This document shows positions 25,095 to 34,830 of a DNA stretch of 64,000 nt, one piece after another (positions within the stretch are counted from its first letter, which is position 1; each line of letters starts with the position of its first letter). This DNA comes from JBBATK01 sp044228285. Its GTDB lineage: Bacteria > Bacteroidota > Ignavibacteria > Kapaibacteriales > NICIL-2. A program made the translations under genes and the position numbers. The stretch spans positions 62,001-126,000 of the forward strand of contig JBGAVD010000002.1 of assembly GCA_044228285.1 (NCBI GenBank), read 5' to 3'. The notes under the pieces are model-generated. The model had not been told where the DNA came from and made no database searches. It saw only the letters and a program-made list of their open reading frames with translations.

Positions 25095-26435
25095 ATGCGC
25101 AAGCTCGCTTTGTTTCTAGTAGTCCTCAGTCTCTGTGCCTCTGCAATGTCCGCTCAGGTAAGTGGTGATGCCCGTACCTTTAGTCTTGAAGAATGTTTGA
25201 AAATCGCTATGGAGAAGAGCTATGAGATACAAAACGCTCAAGCTCAGTACCAAACGCAAGCAGTGTACGTTACTCAGAATTTTGGTGCGTATCTACCGGC
25301 ATTGAGCACTAACATGGGTTACTCACGATTGTTGAACAGCACTAATACATTCAACATTGGTGGCCAGGTTATTACTCTGCCTAATACATCTCCAAACTCT
25401 TATAATATGAGCGCCACGGCTTCGTATTTGTTGTTCAACGGATTCTCGCGTGAAGCGAACTATCAAAGGGCGCAGCGAGAGCTTGAGGCAGCAGAACTTA
25501 ACCTAAGACGGGTGAGACAGAGTGTGGCATACAACATCCGCTCGCAGTATCTAGCGGTATTGAAGGCGATGCAAATCTCGAAAATCCGCCAGGAAAATGT
25601 CGAACTAGGGAAGAAAGAAGTCGAGCGCGCACGTGCGCTCTTCGAGGCGGGGAGAACTTCGGTCGGAGCTGTATATAGTCAGGAGGCAGATCTTGGCACT
25701 CGAGAGATCGAACTGATTACAGCGCAGAATGCAGAGAACCAAGCAAAAGCACAGCTCTTGTCAACAATGGCACTGCCCCCAGATTCTCGATCTGAGTTTC
25801 TGGAGTCATCGTACAGTGCAAATCTTGAAGAGCAAACTATAGCAGAGTTCAGACGTGAAACAGGTGCTTATTCCACAGCTATACAAACCGCACTGAGTGG
25901 TCGTCTCGATTTCAAAGCCATTGGTTCGCAAATACAGGCAGCTGAGTCGGGGGTTAGTTCAGCCAAAGGCAACTATTATCCTGCCATCAACGCAAGTGGT
26001 GGATGGCAAAGCTCGAGCTCTAACACCTTTGGAGAGAATGGACGCTACTTTGTTGGCATGAACTTGAACTTGCCCATTTTTGACAATCTCAGTACCTCAA
26101 CAGCGGTTCAGATTGCAAACATACAATTAGCTCAACGAGAGATCGATCGCTCACTAGCGTCACAGAAAATCCGAACCGAAGTTCAAAGCGCATTCCTCAA
26201 TATGGAAGCAGCTGAAAAACAATTTGAAGTCTCGAAACGCGCAGTAAAAAGCGCGTCGCAAAACTTTGATGCTACAAAAGAGCGATTTGCTGTTGGTGCA
26301 GCGACTCTTTTGGAATATCAGTCAGCTAATAATCAGCTTGTCAATGCAAAGATCAACCGAGTAAATGTTGTGTATAGTTACTTCGATGCTCAAGCTCAAG
26401 TGCGATTTGCACTTGGGACTCTGTCAGAGAACTAA
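25095..26435 (+). CDS. TolC-family outer membrane efflux protein
   Basis: This 446-residue protein has a signal peptide (MRKLALFLVVLSLCASAMSAQ) and two repeats of the outer-membrane efflux protein domain: a helix-strand-helix pattern with LEECLKIAMEKSYEIQNAQAQ in the first half and coiled-coil segments (ELEAAELNLRRVRQSVAYNI; ASQNFDATKERFAVGAATLL) in both. It forms the outer-membrane channel of the tripartite pump encoded by the next four genes. Confidence 0.93.
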   Translation: MRKLALFLVVLSLCASAMSAQVSGDARTFSLEECLKIAMEKSYEIQNAQAQYQTQAVYVTQNFGAYLPALSTNMGYSRLLNSTNTFNIGGQVITLPNTSPNSYNMSATASYLLFNGFSREANYQRAQRELEAAELNLRRVRQSVAYNIRSQYLAVLKAMQISKIRQENVELGKKEVERARALFEAGRTSVGAVYSQEADLGTREIELITAQNAENQAKAQLLSTMALPPDSRSEFLESSYSANLEEQTIAEFRRETGAYSTAIQTALSGRLDFKAIGSQIQAAESGVSSAKGNYYPAINASGGWQSSSSNTFGENGRYFVGMNLNLPIFDNLSTSTAVQIANIQLAQREIDRSLASQKIRTEVQSAFLNMEAAEKQFEVSKRAVKSASQNFDATKERFAVGAATLLEYQSANNQLVNAKINRVNVVYSYFDAQAQVRFALGTLSEN

Positions 26436-26546
26436 AGATTCATTGAGGCCAAAGATGCCAGGGTATCATCTCAACGTGCAACACGAACATTCACAATCGT
26501 CTTGATAGACAAGCATTCAACAGAACACTAACGCAAAAAGAAGTAT

Positions 26547-27824
26547 ATGGCGAAGAAATCAAACAAGAAACCTTGGATCATTGGTGGAATCGTGCTCGCA
26601 CTATTGTTGGCGGCAGTTGCACTCTATTTTATCAAAGGTAGAGACAGTTCTACTAAAGTTCAAGTTGAAAAAGTTGGACGTAGAACAATCACCCAAACCG
26701 TATCCGCGATAGGGAAAATTCAACCGGAGACAGAAGTCAAGATCAGCTCTGAAGCCAGTGGCGAGATTGTCTTTCTTGGTGTAAAGGAAGGCGATGCAGT
26801 GCACAAAGGACAATTGCTTGCACGAATTAAGCCTGACCTGGTTGAAACCCAGATGGAGCAGTTTCGGGCATCACTGAAAGCTTCTGAAGTGGCTATTGAT
26901 GTCGCTAAAGTTGAGGTTGACCGAGCTGAGTCTGAACTCAAGAGAATGACTGCACTCTTTCAAAAAGAGTATGCCTCAAAGCAAGATTTAGAAACTTCAA
27001 AAGCGGCATTTGACAGAGCTACTGGGGGATATCAAAGTGCGCTCAGCGAGCGTGCCCGCAATCAGGCTGCTCTTCGTCAGGTCCAAGTGTCGCTGTCACG
27101 TACCACACTCTACTCGCCGATCGAGGGTACGCTCACGAAACTCGATGTTGAATCCGGTGAGAAAGTTGTAGGAACGGCTCAGATGCAGGGAACTGAAATG
27201 ATGCGAATTTCTGATCTGAATGTGATGAATGCAATCGTCGATGTGGATGAGAATGACGTGGTTAAAGTCAAACTCGGCGACACCACTCGAGTGCGTATCG
27301 ACGCATTCCCAAACCAAATCTTTAATGGTTATGTCTATGAGATATCGCATTCTCCAAAGCAAAAGGGCATTGGTACGCAAGACGAAGTCATCGACTTCGA
27401 AGTGAAGATCAGACTCATCGATAAAGAGGCTGCATTGCGTCCGGGTATGAGCTGCAATGTAGAAATCGAAACGGACGTACACACAAATGTCTTGGCTGTG
27501 CCTCTGCAAGCGGTTACGATCCGGGCAGATGAAACCAAGAAAGAAGAGCCAAGTGATGGAAGTGGAATTCGTACTGAAAAAGTTGGCGAAGACAAAAAGC
27601 GTGATGAGCGCCCACCACAGGTTGTCTTTGTGATCGATGCAAAGAAGGCGAAACAGACGAAGGTAGAAACTGGTATCAGCGACAAAGGATATATCGAGGT
27701 TACCAGTGGTTTGCAGGAGGGAGCCATTGTTGCGAGCGGTTCCTATAATACGATATCGAAAGTGCTGCAGGATGATATGAAAGTGCAAATAGATTCGGTG
27801 AGTACGAAAAAGAAGAAGAACTAA
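26547..27824 (+). CDS. MacA-like periplasmic adaptor
   Basis: A 425-residue membrane-fusion protein: N-terminal anchor (IIGGIVLALLLAAVALYFI, ~11-29), lipoyl/barrel-sandwich half-motif EASGEIVFLGVKEGDAVHKGQ, a helical hairpin (residues ~110-180), a second lipoyl half SPIEGTLTKLDVESGEKV, then beta-barrel and membrane-proximal domains. A lysine/glutamate-rich insert (~330-355) is unconserved. It links the inner-membrane ABC permeases to the TolC-like channel. Confidence 0.92.
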   Translation: MAKKSNKKPWIIGGIVLALLLAAVALYFIKGRDSSTKVQVEKVGRRTITQTVSAIGKIQPETEVKISSEASGEIVFLGVKEGDAVHKGQLLARIKPDLVETQMEQFRASLKASEVAIDVAKVEVDRAESELKRMTALFQKEYASKQDLETSKAAFDRATGGYQSALSERARNQAALRQVQVSLSRTTLYSPIEGTLTKLDVESGEKVVGTAQMQGTEMMRISDLNVMNAIVDVDENDVVKVKLGDTTRVRIDAFPNQIFNGYVYEISHSPKQKGIGTQDEVIDFEVKIRLIDKEAALRPGMSCNVEIETDVHTNVLAVPLQAVTIRADETKKEEPSDGSGIRTEKVGEDKKRDERPPQVVFVIDAKKAKQTKVETGISDKGYIEVTSGLQEGAIVASGSYNTISKVLQDDMKVQIDSVSTKKKKN

Positions 27825-27884
27825 GTTCGATCGTCTTAAGTAAAGCCTAGACATTATCCCTGCTGTTTCCATTAGTTAAAATCT

Positions 27885-28598
27885 ATGAGTCAATCTCTTA
27901 TTTCACTCGAACACATTTCCAGAACCTATAACATGGGTGGGGAAACGGTACACGCCCTGCGCGACATCAACCTTACGATCAATAGGAATGAGTACGTTGC
28001 CATTATGGGTCCTTCTGGCTCGGGCAAGTCAACACTCATGAATATGATAGGTTGTTTGGATACACCGAGTACTGGTTCCTACTGGCTGAATGGCGAAGAC
28101 GTGAGTACGATGAATGACTCTGGTTTAGCTGAAGTTCGCAATCGGCAAATCGGCTTTGTATTCCAAACCTTCAATCTACTCGCAAGAGCGAGTACACTCA
28201 AGAATGTTGAATTGCCGTTGGTCTACGCTGGAGTTGGATCGGAAGAACGCAGACGTCGTGCTGAGGAAGCTCTGGCGAGCGTTGGCTTGACTGATCGAAT
28301 GAGCCATAGACCGAACGAGCTTTCGGGTGGACAACGTCAGCGCGTAGCCATCGCTAGAGCACTGGTTAACAATCCAGCTCTGATTCTGGCTGATGAGCCA
28401 ACGGGTAATCTAGACTCCAAAACGAGCCTTGAGATTATGCGCTGGTTCGAACAGATTTGGAAAAAAGGGAACACTGTAATCGTGGTTACTCACGAAGATG
28501 AAGTTGCTCAGTATGCACGACGCATCATTCGTATTCGCGACGGGAATGTAGAGAGCGATATCGTTAACCCAAACCCACGAACTTTGATTGAAGATTGA
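27885..28598 (+). CDS. MacB-like ABC transporter ATPase
   Basis: The 237-residue ATPase has Walker A GPSGSGKST, Q-loop VFQTFNLL, signature LSGGQRQRVAIARAL, Walker B LILADEPTGNLD and switch His VVTHE, all in the LolD/MacB subfamily pattern. It provides energy for the two downstream permeases. It starts 60 bases after the adaptor gene. Confidence 0.95.
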   Translation: MSQSLISLEHISRTYNMGGETVHALRDINLTINRNEYVAIMGPSGSGKSTLMNMIGCLDTPSTGSYWLNGEDVSTMNDSGLAEVRNRQIGFVFQTFNLLARASTLKNVELPLVYAGVGSEERRRRAEEALASVGLTDRMSHRPNELSGGQRQRVAIARALVNNPALILADEPTGNLDSKTSLEIMRWFEQIWKKGNTVIVVTHEDEVAQYARRIIRIRDGNVESDIVNPNPRTLIED

Positions 28599-28772
28599 GT
28601 CAAGTTCGACTGCAATGCCAACACTCTAACAACAAACACTCATGAAGCGCTTTATTGAACCAACACTTGATCTGTTCGGTAATGTACGCACGAGTATACA
28701 CATCCGCATAAACATCTCAGCTCGCTTCAGAGACTGCTGAACGAGAACAGACATACAACCCATTTACGAACT

Positions 28773-30017
28773 ATGCTCACATACGATTTCAAAGAGTCTT
28801 TTCGCATTGCCTGGGACGCCTTGCGTCAGAACAGGCTTCGCGCAACACTGACCGCACTTGGCATCGTCATTGGAATTGCTATTGTTACGTTAATGGGATG
28901 GGCATTGAATGGCTTGGATGCTGCATGGGAGTCGACCATAAATATTCTTGGCAATGACATGCTCTATGTTGACAAGTGGCAATGGGCAGGTGGCAGCAAT
29001 TGGCGACAAACCATGGCTCGCAAGAACATTAGTATTCAAGAAGCAGAAGAATTCATCAAACGTCTGAACACAGCGGAACTTGCCGTTCCTATGGGATCGC
29101 TCTGGGGTCGTACCATAGTGTATGAAGATCTCAAGGCAAGTGGCTTCACCGTTACTGGAACACGCGCAACCTATGCCCAAACTCCGGCGGGGGATGTTGA
29201 GGACGGTCGATTCTTTTCAGAAACCGAAGATCGCTATCGGCAGAATGTCGTGGTCATTGGATACGGTGTAAAGAAGCTCTTCTTTCCGAAGACAGATCCC
29301 ATTGGAAGGACCATCAAACTCAACGGAGTTCAGTACCAGATTATTGGCGTCATTGCCAAACGTGGATCTGCTCTCATGGATTTCGTCGACAACCAAGTTT
29401 TCATACCTCTCAACTCCTTCTTCGCGGTCTTCGGAACGAATGTGCGTTCGATCTCGATTGCCGTGAAAGCCGGCTCACCTGATAAACTCGATGATGTTCG
29501 ATCGGAAACGACTGGTCTTATGCGTGTTGTGCGTGGATTGAGACCAGAAGATGAGAACGATTTCTCAATCAACGAAACGCAAATGTTTCGCGATCAGGTG
29601 GCGAAGCTTCGTGTCGTGATTTGGGGTGTTGGACTCTTTCTCACCATGATGAGCTTCTTTGTTGGAATGATCGGTATCATGAATGTCATGCTAGTGTCGG
29701 TCACTGAACGAACAAGAGAGATCGGTATACGTAAGGCTATCGGTGCAACACGTCGCTCCATCCTTATGCAGTTCTTGTTAGAAGCTGCCATGCTCTGCGT
29801 TGCAGGTGCGATAGCAGCGATTCTCATTTGCATGGTGCTTGCGCTCGTAATCTATCTTCTCTTTCACGAGAAGCTGCCATTCCTTACGCCCTATGTACCA
29901 CCACAAATTCTTCTCATATCAATTGTTGTCTCAGTAGCTGTTGGTGTTCTCGCTGGACTCTTCCCGGCGATGCGCGCAGCATCCATGAACCCTGTAGAAG
30001 CACTGCGCTACGAGTAG
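28773..30017 (+). CDS. MacB/FtsX-type ABC permease
   Basis: The 414-residue permease has TM1 near residues 22-43 (ATLTALGIVIGIAIVTLMGW), a ~230-residue periplasmic MacB core domain (PIGRTIKLNGVQYQIIGVIA), and three C-terminal TMs with the FtsX signature SVTERTREIGIRKAIGATRRSI. The C-terminus ends ASMNPVEALRYE, typical of the family. The next permease begins 12 bases later. The 174-base gap before it contains only a 32-codon frame (28642-28740) without recognisable features. Confidence 0.93.
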   Translation: MLTYDFKESFRIAWDALRQNRLRATLTALGIVIGIAIVTLMGWALNGLDAAWESTINILGNDMLYVDKWQWAGGSNWRQTMARKNISIQEAEEFIKRLNTAELAVPMGSLWGRTIVYEDLKASGFTVTGTRATYAQTPAGDVEDGRFFSETEDRYRQNVVVIGYGVKKLFFPKTDPIGRTIKLNGVQYQIIGVIAKRGSALMDFVDNQVFIPLNSFFAVFGTNVRSISIAVKAGSPDKLDDVRSETTGLMRVVRGLRPEDENDFSINETQMFRDQVAKLRVVIWGVGLFLTMMSFFVGMIGIMNVMLVSVTERTREIGIRKAIGATRRSILMQFLLEAAMLCVAGAIAAILICMVLALVIYLLFHEKLPFLTPYVPPQILLISIVVSVAVGVLAGLFPAMRAASMNPVEALRYE

Positions 30018-30029
30018 GTACCAAACGCT

Positions 30030-31259
30030 ATGAACTATATTGAAATCATCATCTCATCAATTACATCCTTGCGCGCAAACCTTTTGCGTTCAATCTTAAC
30101 ACTTTTGAGTATTGCGCTAGGAACCTTCGCGATTATCTCGGTTGGTATTGCCACAGGAACTCTCAGCGATTCGGTCATGGGGGCAATCGACGAGGTTGGA
30201 GGGAACTCTTTTGTGATTCAACGTATGCCTAGCATTAACATGGGGCACAGTTATCGCAAATACCAGAAACGTCCAATCATTGGAGTAGCTCAAGCCCAAG
30301 AGTACAAACGCATGATGGCTAACAGGGCAATCGTTTCGATAGCTGATGAAGACCCAGCTAAAGTGATCAAGGCAGGCAACTTGAGCACAGATCCAGATGT
30401 TATGGTGTGGGGGGTAGATGAAAACTATTTCCAACTTCGCAATAAGGTTGTTGCAAGTGGACGTATCATTCTCGACGAAGATCTCCATAGCTCACGTCGG
30501 GTAGCTGTTATTGGAAACGATGTGAAGGTGAAGCTGTTTCCGTATAGTGATCCCATCGGACAAGAGATAACCGTTGACAATTATCGCTTTGTGGTGATTG
30601 GTGTACTCGAAGCAGCCGGTGCTGTTTTGGGTCAGAGCCAAGACAACCAGATTTATATTCCCTTGCAAGTGTATATCAAGGGCTTTGCCAATGACTCGCA
30701 CTTCTCCGCAACAATTACCGTTAAAACTGTCGATGCTTCTACCTTCCAAGAAGTCTTCGATGAGTCGATCGGTAATATGCGCATGATCCGTTCCTGCAAG
30801 CCATGGGAAGAAAACTCGTTTGAAATCGAAGACAACTCTACTGTGAAGGATCAGTTTGAGAGTTTCATTAGCGCTATTTCTATGTTCGGCGCATTCATTG
30901 CTTCTTTCGCACTTGCGGCTGCTGGCGTAGGTATCATGAACATCATGCTCATCAGTGTGAAAGAGCGCACTCGTGAAATCGGAATTCGTAAAGCTATCGG
31001 CGCTAAGAACAGTTCCATCTTGTCTCAGTTCCTTGTTGAGGCGGTCACGCTCTGCCAACTCGGAGGCATCATCGGCATCCTTGGCGGCGTCCTCGTTATC
31101 GTTGCAATGTCGTTTTTTACCTCTGTGAGCTTCTCTTTCCCATTGTTCTGGGTAGCACTGAGCATAGGATTCTGTACCTTCATCGGACTCGCCTTCGGCG
31201 CATATCCTGCCTGGAAGGCTGCAAAGCTTGATCCCATCGAAGCTCTACGTTACGAGTAG
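30030..31259 (+). CDS. MacB/FtsX-type ABC permease, second copy
   Basis: The 409-residue protein is a paralogue of the preceding permease: TM1 (ILTLLSIALGTFAIISVGIA), periplasmic core (DPIGQEITVDNYRFVVIGVL), FtsX signature SVKERTREIGIRKAIGAKNSSI and C-terminus AKLDPIEALRYE. Two different permeases with one ATPase suggest a heterodimeric transporter. The substrate cannot be read from sequence; MacAB-type systems export macrolides, lipopeptides or other amphipathic molecules. Confidence 0.93.
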   Translation: MNYIEIIISSITSLRANLLRSILTLLSIALGTFAIISVGIATGTLSDSVMGAIDEVGGNSFVIQRMPSINMGHSYRKYQKRPIIGVAQAQEYKRMMANRAIVSIADEDPAKVIKAGNLSTDPDVMVWGVDENYFQLRNKVVASGRIILDEDLHSSRRVAVIGNDVKVKLFPYSDPIGQEITVDNYRFVVIGVLEAAGAVLGQSQDNQIYIPLQVYIKGFANDSHFSATITVKTVDASTFQEVFDESIGNMRMIRSCKPWEENSFEIEDNSTVKDQFESFISAISMFGAFIASFALAAAGVGIMNIMLISVKERTREIGIRKAIGAKNSSILSQFLVEAVTLCQLGGIIGILGGVLVIVAMSFFTSVSFSFPLFWVALSIGFCTFIGLAFGAYPAWKAAKLDPIEALRYE

Positions 31260-31694
31260 TTCTGCAGCTCATACAAATTCCTGCCTACATCTTACTCAAT
31301 CTCATAGCTGGTGAGACTCTTGCTGCCATTTGATTCTTGTTTTGTTACACTCTACCATACTCAAACACTGCTCAATCTTGGGTGCACTGAACACGAAGGT
31401 AATGGCAGATAGCAGGCCGAGGCCATTCACGATTCTGAGATAAATGTTATGGAGTGTGGAAGAAGTTGAAGGAAGGGTTTCAACCGCGTGCTTCAGATAT
31501 CTTATAGCCGATTTTTCTGTAACGCTCAGCAAGAGCAAGCTCTTGCTTCGCCACTACCGATGCCAGAGTTCCTTACTATGTACCATTTGTTTGGAAACAT
31601 AGCAGTGCTTTGCACATGAGTGAAGGTTGGTGGCGCGAAGCGCCGCGTGAATAAAGAGACTATGAGCGATCAAACAGCATGCAGCTTTACAACC
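31260..31694. other. 435-base convergent intergenic region
   Basis: It lies between the efflux operon (+) and the FlgD-domain gene (-). It contains a perfect palindrome AGCAAGAGC-AA-GCTCTTGCT (31528-31547) and a GC-rich hairpin GTGGCGC-GAA-GCGCCGC (~31632-31648); either may help end transcription, but neither has a T-run. No credible gene is seen. Confidence 0.5.
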
Positions 31695-32474
31695 TTATGG
31701 CTTTGAGCCAATCACCACGTGTTTACGAAAGACTTGAGTGTCGCCAACTCTGGCTTCAAGGACGTAATCACCATCGGGCATTTCATGCCCTTTATCGTCG
31801 CGTAAGTTCCAGACGACAGAGAATGAACCTGGTTGCTGAACCTTCTTGAGAATTGTCGCCACAACAGTGGCAGCCGTAGAGTACACAACGACAGTAACAG
31901 TGGAGGTCTGTTTTACTGAATAGCTCAAGGTTGGACTTGTGTCTTCAACCAAACCAAGTACTGTGCCTATCTGTTCGAAGGTAGCACTGAGTTGCTGTGT
32001 TGCGTTCGGCCGGTACAAACCAGCATCCATTGCATTCTCGATGGCAATTTGACGATTGGCGACTTCCACAGGATCTGGTCGCAATGCGTCTGCGCGCAGT
32101 GTCATGTTGCGCATTGCCGTGTGCCATGGACTCTCCTGCAATCCTTGACGGAAGATGGTGATATTCGCCCAGGCGCGTTCGGCATCGATGGCAAAGCGAG
32201 CTGAAGGCGAAATCTTCAGACGAAGAGCGCGATAAAAGGTGGTGTCTTGCTGCCAAGTGTAGGGATACTCATTAAGGCGAGAGCCACCGGGAAGCGAGTC
32301 GACCAGCATGTTGGCAGGGTGTTGCATTGTATCAGCGCGAATGACCTCCTGCGGCTTCAGTACGTTTGGAATTTGAGGGATTGGCTTGTCTGGAATACGA
32401 CGTATCTGAGCGTGCAAAGCACTGTTGCAGAGAAACAAAACAAACAACAGAACAAGTCCCGGCAACAGCTTCAT
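31695..32474 (-). CDS. Exported protein with FlgD-like C-terminal domain
   Basis: A 259-residue protein with a signal peptide (MKLLPGLVLLFVLFLCNSAL, then HAQ); ATG 32474 is chosen over upstream in-frame codons because the signal begins there. The C-terminal ~75 residues (VKQTSTVTVVVYSTAATVVA, then GSFSVVWNLRDDKGHEMPDG and DYVLEARVGDTQVFRKHVVI) form the FlgD-type Ig-like fold also seen in sorting domains of type IX secreted proteins. The middle part is not recognised. It may be a secreted or surface protein. Confidence 0.65.
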   Translation of the reverse strand: MKLLPGLVLLFVLFLCNSALHAQIRRIPDKPIPQIPNVLKPQEVIRADTMQHPANMLVDSLPGGSRLNEYPYTWQQDTTFYRALRLKISPSARFAIDAERAWANITIFRQGLQESPWHTAMRNMTLRADALRPDPVEVANRQIAIENAMDAGLYRPNATQQLSATFEQIGTVLGLVEDTSPTLSYSVKQTSTVTVVVYSTAATVVATILKKVQQPGSFSVVWNLRDDKGHEMPDGDYVLEARVGDTQVFRKHVVIGSKP

Positions 32475-32505
32475 ACAGTATGCGTAGTGGTGTTGGTTTG
32501 CTGAT

Positions 32506-32542
32506 AAAAAACAACCGACGCTGAAAGAATCAACGTCGGTTG
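32506..32542 (-). terminator. Intrinsic terminator of the S1-like gene
   Basis: Read on the minus strand, CAACCGACG and CGTCGGTTG (plus-strand 32534-32542 and 32512-32520) form a perfect 9-bp stem with a 13-base loop, followed by TTTTTT (32506-32511). It lies 33 bases after the stop of the S1-like gene. Confidence 0.85.
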
Positions 32543-32574
32543 CAAGACGAGTCAGTATCGAAAATGTTTGTTGA

Positions 32575-34143
32575 TCATGACTTTCCGAACAAGGAACTCT
32601 TTTCGTTATCTGAAAGAAGATCAGCGAGGGAGAAGTTTGAATCTTGTTTTGCTTCCGCTTCTTTCGGTACACGAGCGCGTGGTTCGCGATCTTCACGTGG
32701 TGCGCGACGATCACGACCGCCATCACGACCGCCTTCGCGTGGTGCACCAAAGATTGCTTCATTTGGGTCCACCTTTGGAGCGAGTATCAGAGACTCATCA
32801 TCCTGGTTGATATCAGCAATGACAACCGAGAGCATATCACCCACGTTGTAAGGGATACGCTTGCCGCGCATGACTTCGCGCATCTTGGAGCGAGGCATAA
32901 AGCCGTCGAATTCACCGCCAATGGTGATAACTGCACCTTGGCCCATGACTTGTTTAACGACGCCTGTGGTTTCAGCTCCAAGAGGGAACTTGTCGGTAAT
33001 ACCTTTCCATGGACTGTCGGAAAGACGTTTGATCGACAAGCCAACTTGTTTCTTTTCTGCTGAAACATCAGCTACCATAACTTCAATTTCTTGATCAACG
33101 CTAACAACTTCTGAAGGGTGGCCAGTACGCTTGGTCCAGGATAACTCGCTCACGCGAAGCAAACCTTCGATACCCTTGCGCAACTCGACGAAAGCGCCGA
33201 AGTCGGTAATACGGCGAACGATGCCTTTATGTTTTGAGCCCTTAGGGAAGTCTGTCTCGACAGTGGTCCATGGAGATTCTTCGAACTCCTTCGTGCTCAA
33301 TGCGATTTTGTCTTTTTCGGTATCGATCTCAATGATCTTCGCCTTCACCGTATCACCACGCTTGAATACGTTATGTGGGTTCTCTACGCGTTGGTGTGAA
33401 ATGCGTGAAATGTGGATGAGACCATCAAAGCCACCGATATCAACGAAAACGCCAAAAGGCATAATAGTTGATACTGTCCCTTCAACGGTATCGCCAACTT
33501 TAATGTTCTTGAGGAATTCAGCCTTGAGAATATTCTTCCGTGAGGCAATGATCGAGATCTTGCCGGTATCATCTTTTTGAATCTCAAAAACATTGACAGC
33601 GATGGTGCTGCCAACAACTGCTTGCAGCTCATCATCACTAGGGGTTTTCTTGATGTAGAATTGTGAAGCAGGTAAGAAGAGCTTCACGTTGTCAAAGAGT
33701 ACACGAAGACCACCGCGTACACGCTCGGCAACTTGGACCATAATGGTTTCGTTGCTTTCCTTGGCTTGCTGGAGACGGCTTAGAATCTCATCGGTGATGA
33801 CGACCGGTGCAGGCTTTGAAGCCTCCTCCGTAGCTTCAACGGCAGCAGCTTCCACAGCAGGAGCCGCTACAGCTTCAGCAGCAGGAGCTTCGGCAGCCGC
33901 AGCAACAGCTTCAACTGCAGGAGCAGCTTCAGCGGGAGCGGGTGTTGATTCAACAGCTGGAGCGTCTGATTGCGCTACAGGTGGTTGTGAAGTTTCAGCA
34001 GCCGCTGCATTGCTTGATTGGTCGGTAGTCGCCATCGCATCCGCAACGGGCACTGTGTTTTCTGCAGCAGGTGGTGCTGCCTCTGGAGTCGGACTGCCGG
34101 CTGCGGCGTCTGCTTCAGAGTAAAAGAAATCGCGCTCGTTCAT
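32575..34143 (-). CDS. rpsA: 30S ribosomal protein S1-like, four S1 domains
   Basis: The 522-residue protein starts at ATG 34143 (GGAG 12 bases upstream). Residues 1-~110 are an Ala/Pro/Glu-rich low-complexity region. Four S1 RNA-binding domains follow at about 130-200, 210-280, 295-365 and 380-450; the first is degenerate, and the second (VEGTVSTIMPFGVFVDIGGF) and third (KGIVRRITDFGAFVELRKGI) are most typical. A basic Arg/Gly-rich tail (~455-500) ends in NFSLADLLSDNEKSSLFGKS. S1 recruits mRNA to the 30S subunit. It is shorter in domain number than the six-domain E. coli S1. Confidence 0.9.
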   Translation of the reverse strand: MNERDFFYSEADAAAGSPTPEAAPPAAENTVPVADAMATTDQSSNAAAAETSQPPVAQSDAPAVESTPAPAEAAPAVEAVAAAAEAPAAEAVAAPAVEAAAVEATEEASKPAPVVITDEILSRLQQAKESNETIMVQVAERVRGGLRVLFDNVKLFLPASQFYIKKTPSDDELQAVVGSTIAVNVFEIQKDDTGKISIIASRKNILKAEFLKNIKVGDTVEGTVSTIMPFGVFVDIGGFDGLIHISRISHQRVENPHNVFKRGDTVKAKIIEIDTEKDKIALSTKEFEESPWTTVETDFPKGSKHKGIVRRITDFGAFVELRKGIEGLLRVSELSWTKRTGHPSEVVSVDQEIEVMVADVSAEKKQVGLSIKRLSDSPWKGITDKFPLGAETTGVVKQVMGQGAVITIGGEFDGFMPRSKMREVMRGKRIPYNVGDMLSVVIADINQDDESLILAPKVDPNEAIFGAPREGGRDGGRDRRAPREDREPRARVPKEAEAKQDSNFSLADLLSDNEKSSLFGKS

Positions 34144-34335
34144 AGAGAGAGTCTCCAAAAAGAGTGAAAAAAGAGTAGAGATTAACAACGCGTTCCGCAT
34201 GTCCTGAGTACTGCGGAACCAAATGGACTACTAATATAGGGGAAAACCTACATTCCAATGCACCTTTTGGCGCTGCCTGCATGGTAGCAAGCGCCTCGCA
34301 TACTTCAGTTTGGGAAGAAAAGCTGGTTAGAGACC

Positions 34336-34830
34336 TCAGCCTCGGCTGCCAGGCAGCCTGATTTCATAAACGTTGTGAAAGGGACTCGATGCGCCTTCAT
34401 TGGTCAAAATTGTGTGAAAAAGCCGTGTTGCGTCGCGTTGTGCGGGAATGACAAGTAGTTCGTTGCTTCGTTCTAGGGTACACCACTCGGCTGCATCGTG
34501 CTCATCTGAGAGTTGTTCCATCTGATCGATGGAGCACAGCGCAGCAAAAACAGGAACGGAAACAATGGCATCTTTCTGAAGAGAGTAGAACTGGGAGATG
34601 TAGGGAAGGACCCAGAATCGTAAGGGAGTTAAGCCGCACTCTTCGGAGAGCTCTCGCAATGCTGCCTGCACTGCAATCTCTTTGTCATTAATACGACCAG
34701 TGACGCACTGCCACATGCCCGGAAAGACACTCTCGGTGGGCGCTCGACGAATGATGAGATGTTCAGGTTCAGCTCCAGGCGCACAGCGTGCTATGTGGAC
34801 TTGAACCATCGATGATACAATTTCTGCCAT
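34336..34830 (-). CDS. Nudix hydrolase
   Basis: A 164-residue protein with a Nudix box GRINDKEIAVQAALRELSEE followed by CGL: the catalytic REL-SEE core is intact, while the usual GG at the start is GR. Nudix proteins hydrolyse nucleoside diphosphates linked to another group; substrate is unknown. The start at 34830 overlaps the preceding gene by 40 bases; ATG at 34809 (overlap 19) is also possible. A GGCTGCC-A-GGCAGCC palindrome lies at the 3' end of the gene (34343-34357). Confidence 0.85.
   Translation of the reverse strand: MAEIVSSMVQVHIARCAPGAEPEHLIIRRAPTESVFPGMWQCVTGRINDKEIAVQAALRELSEECGLTPLRFWVLPYISQFYSLQKDAIVSVPVFAALCSIDQMEQLSDEHDAAEWCTLERSNELLVIPAQRDATRLFHTILTNEGASSPFHNVYEIRLPGSRG

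Noticed and set aside
28642..28740. 32-codon frame between the MacB-like ATPase and the first permease
   Set aside because: Too short to judge and no motif; might be a fragment of an old permease start, but similarity is not visible.
33689..34123. 144-codon Ala/Ser-rich open frame on the plus strand
   Set aside because: It is the antisense of the Ala/Pro/Glu-rich N-terminus of the S1-like gene; repeats of GCN-type codons open all frames. No start signal or homology.
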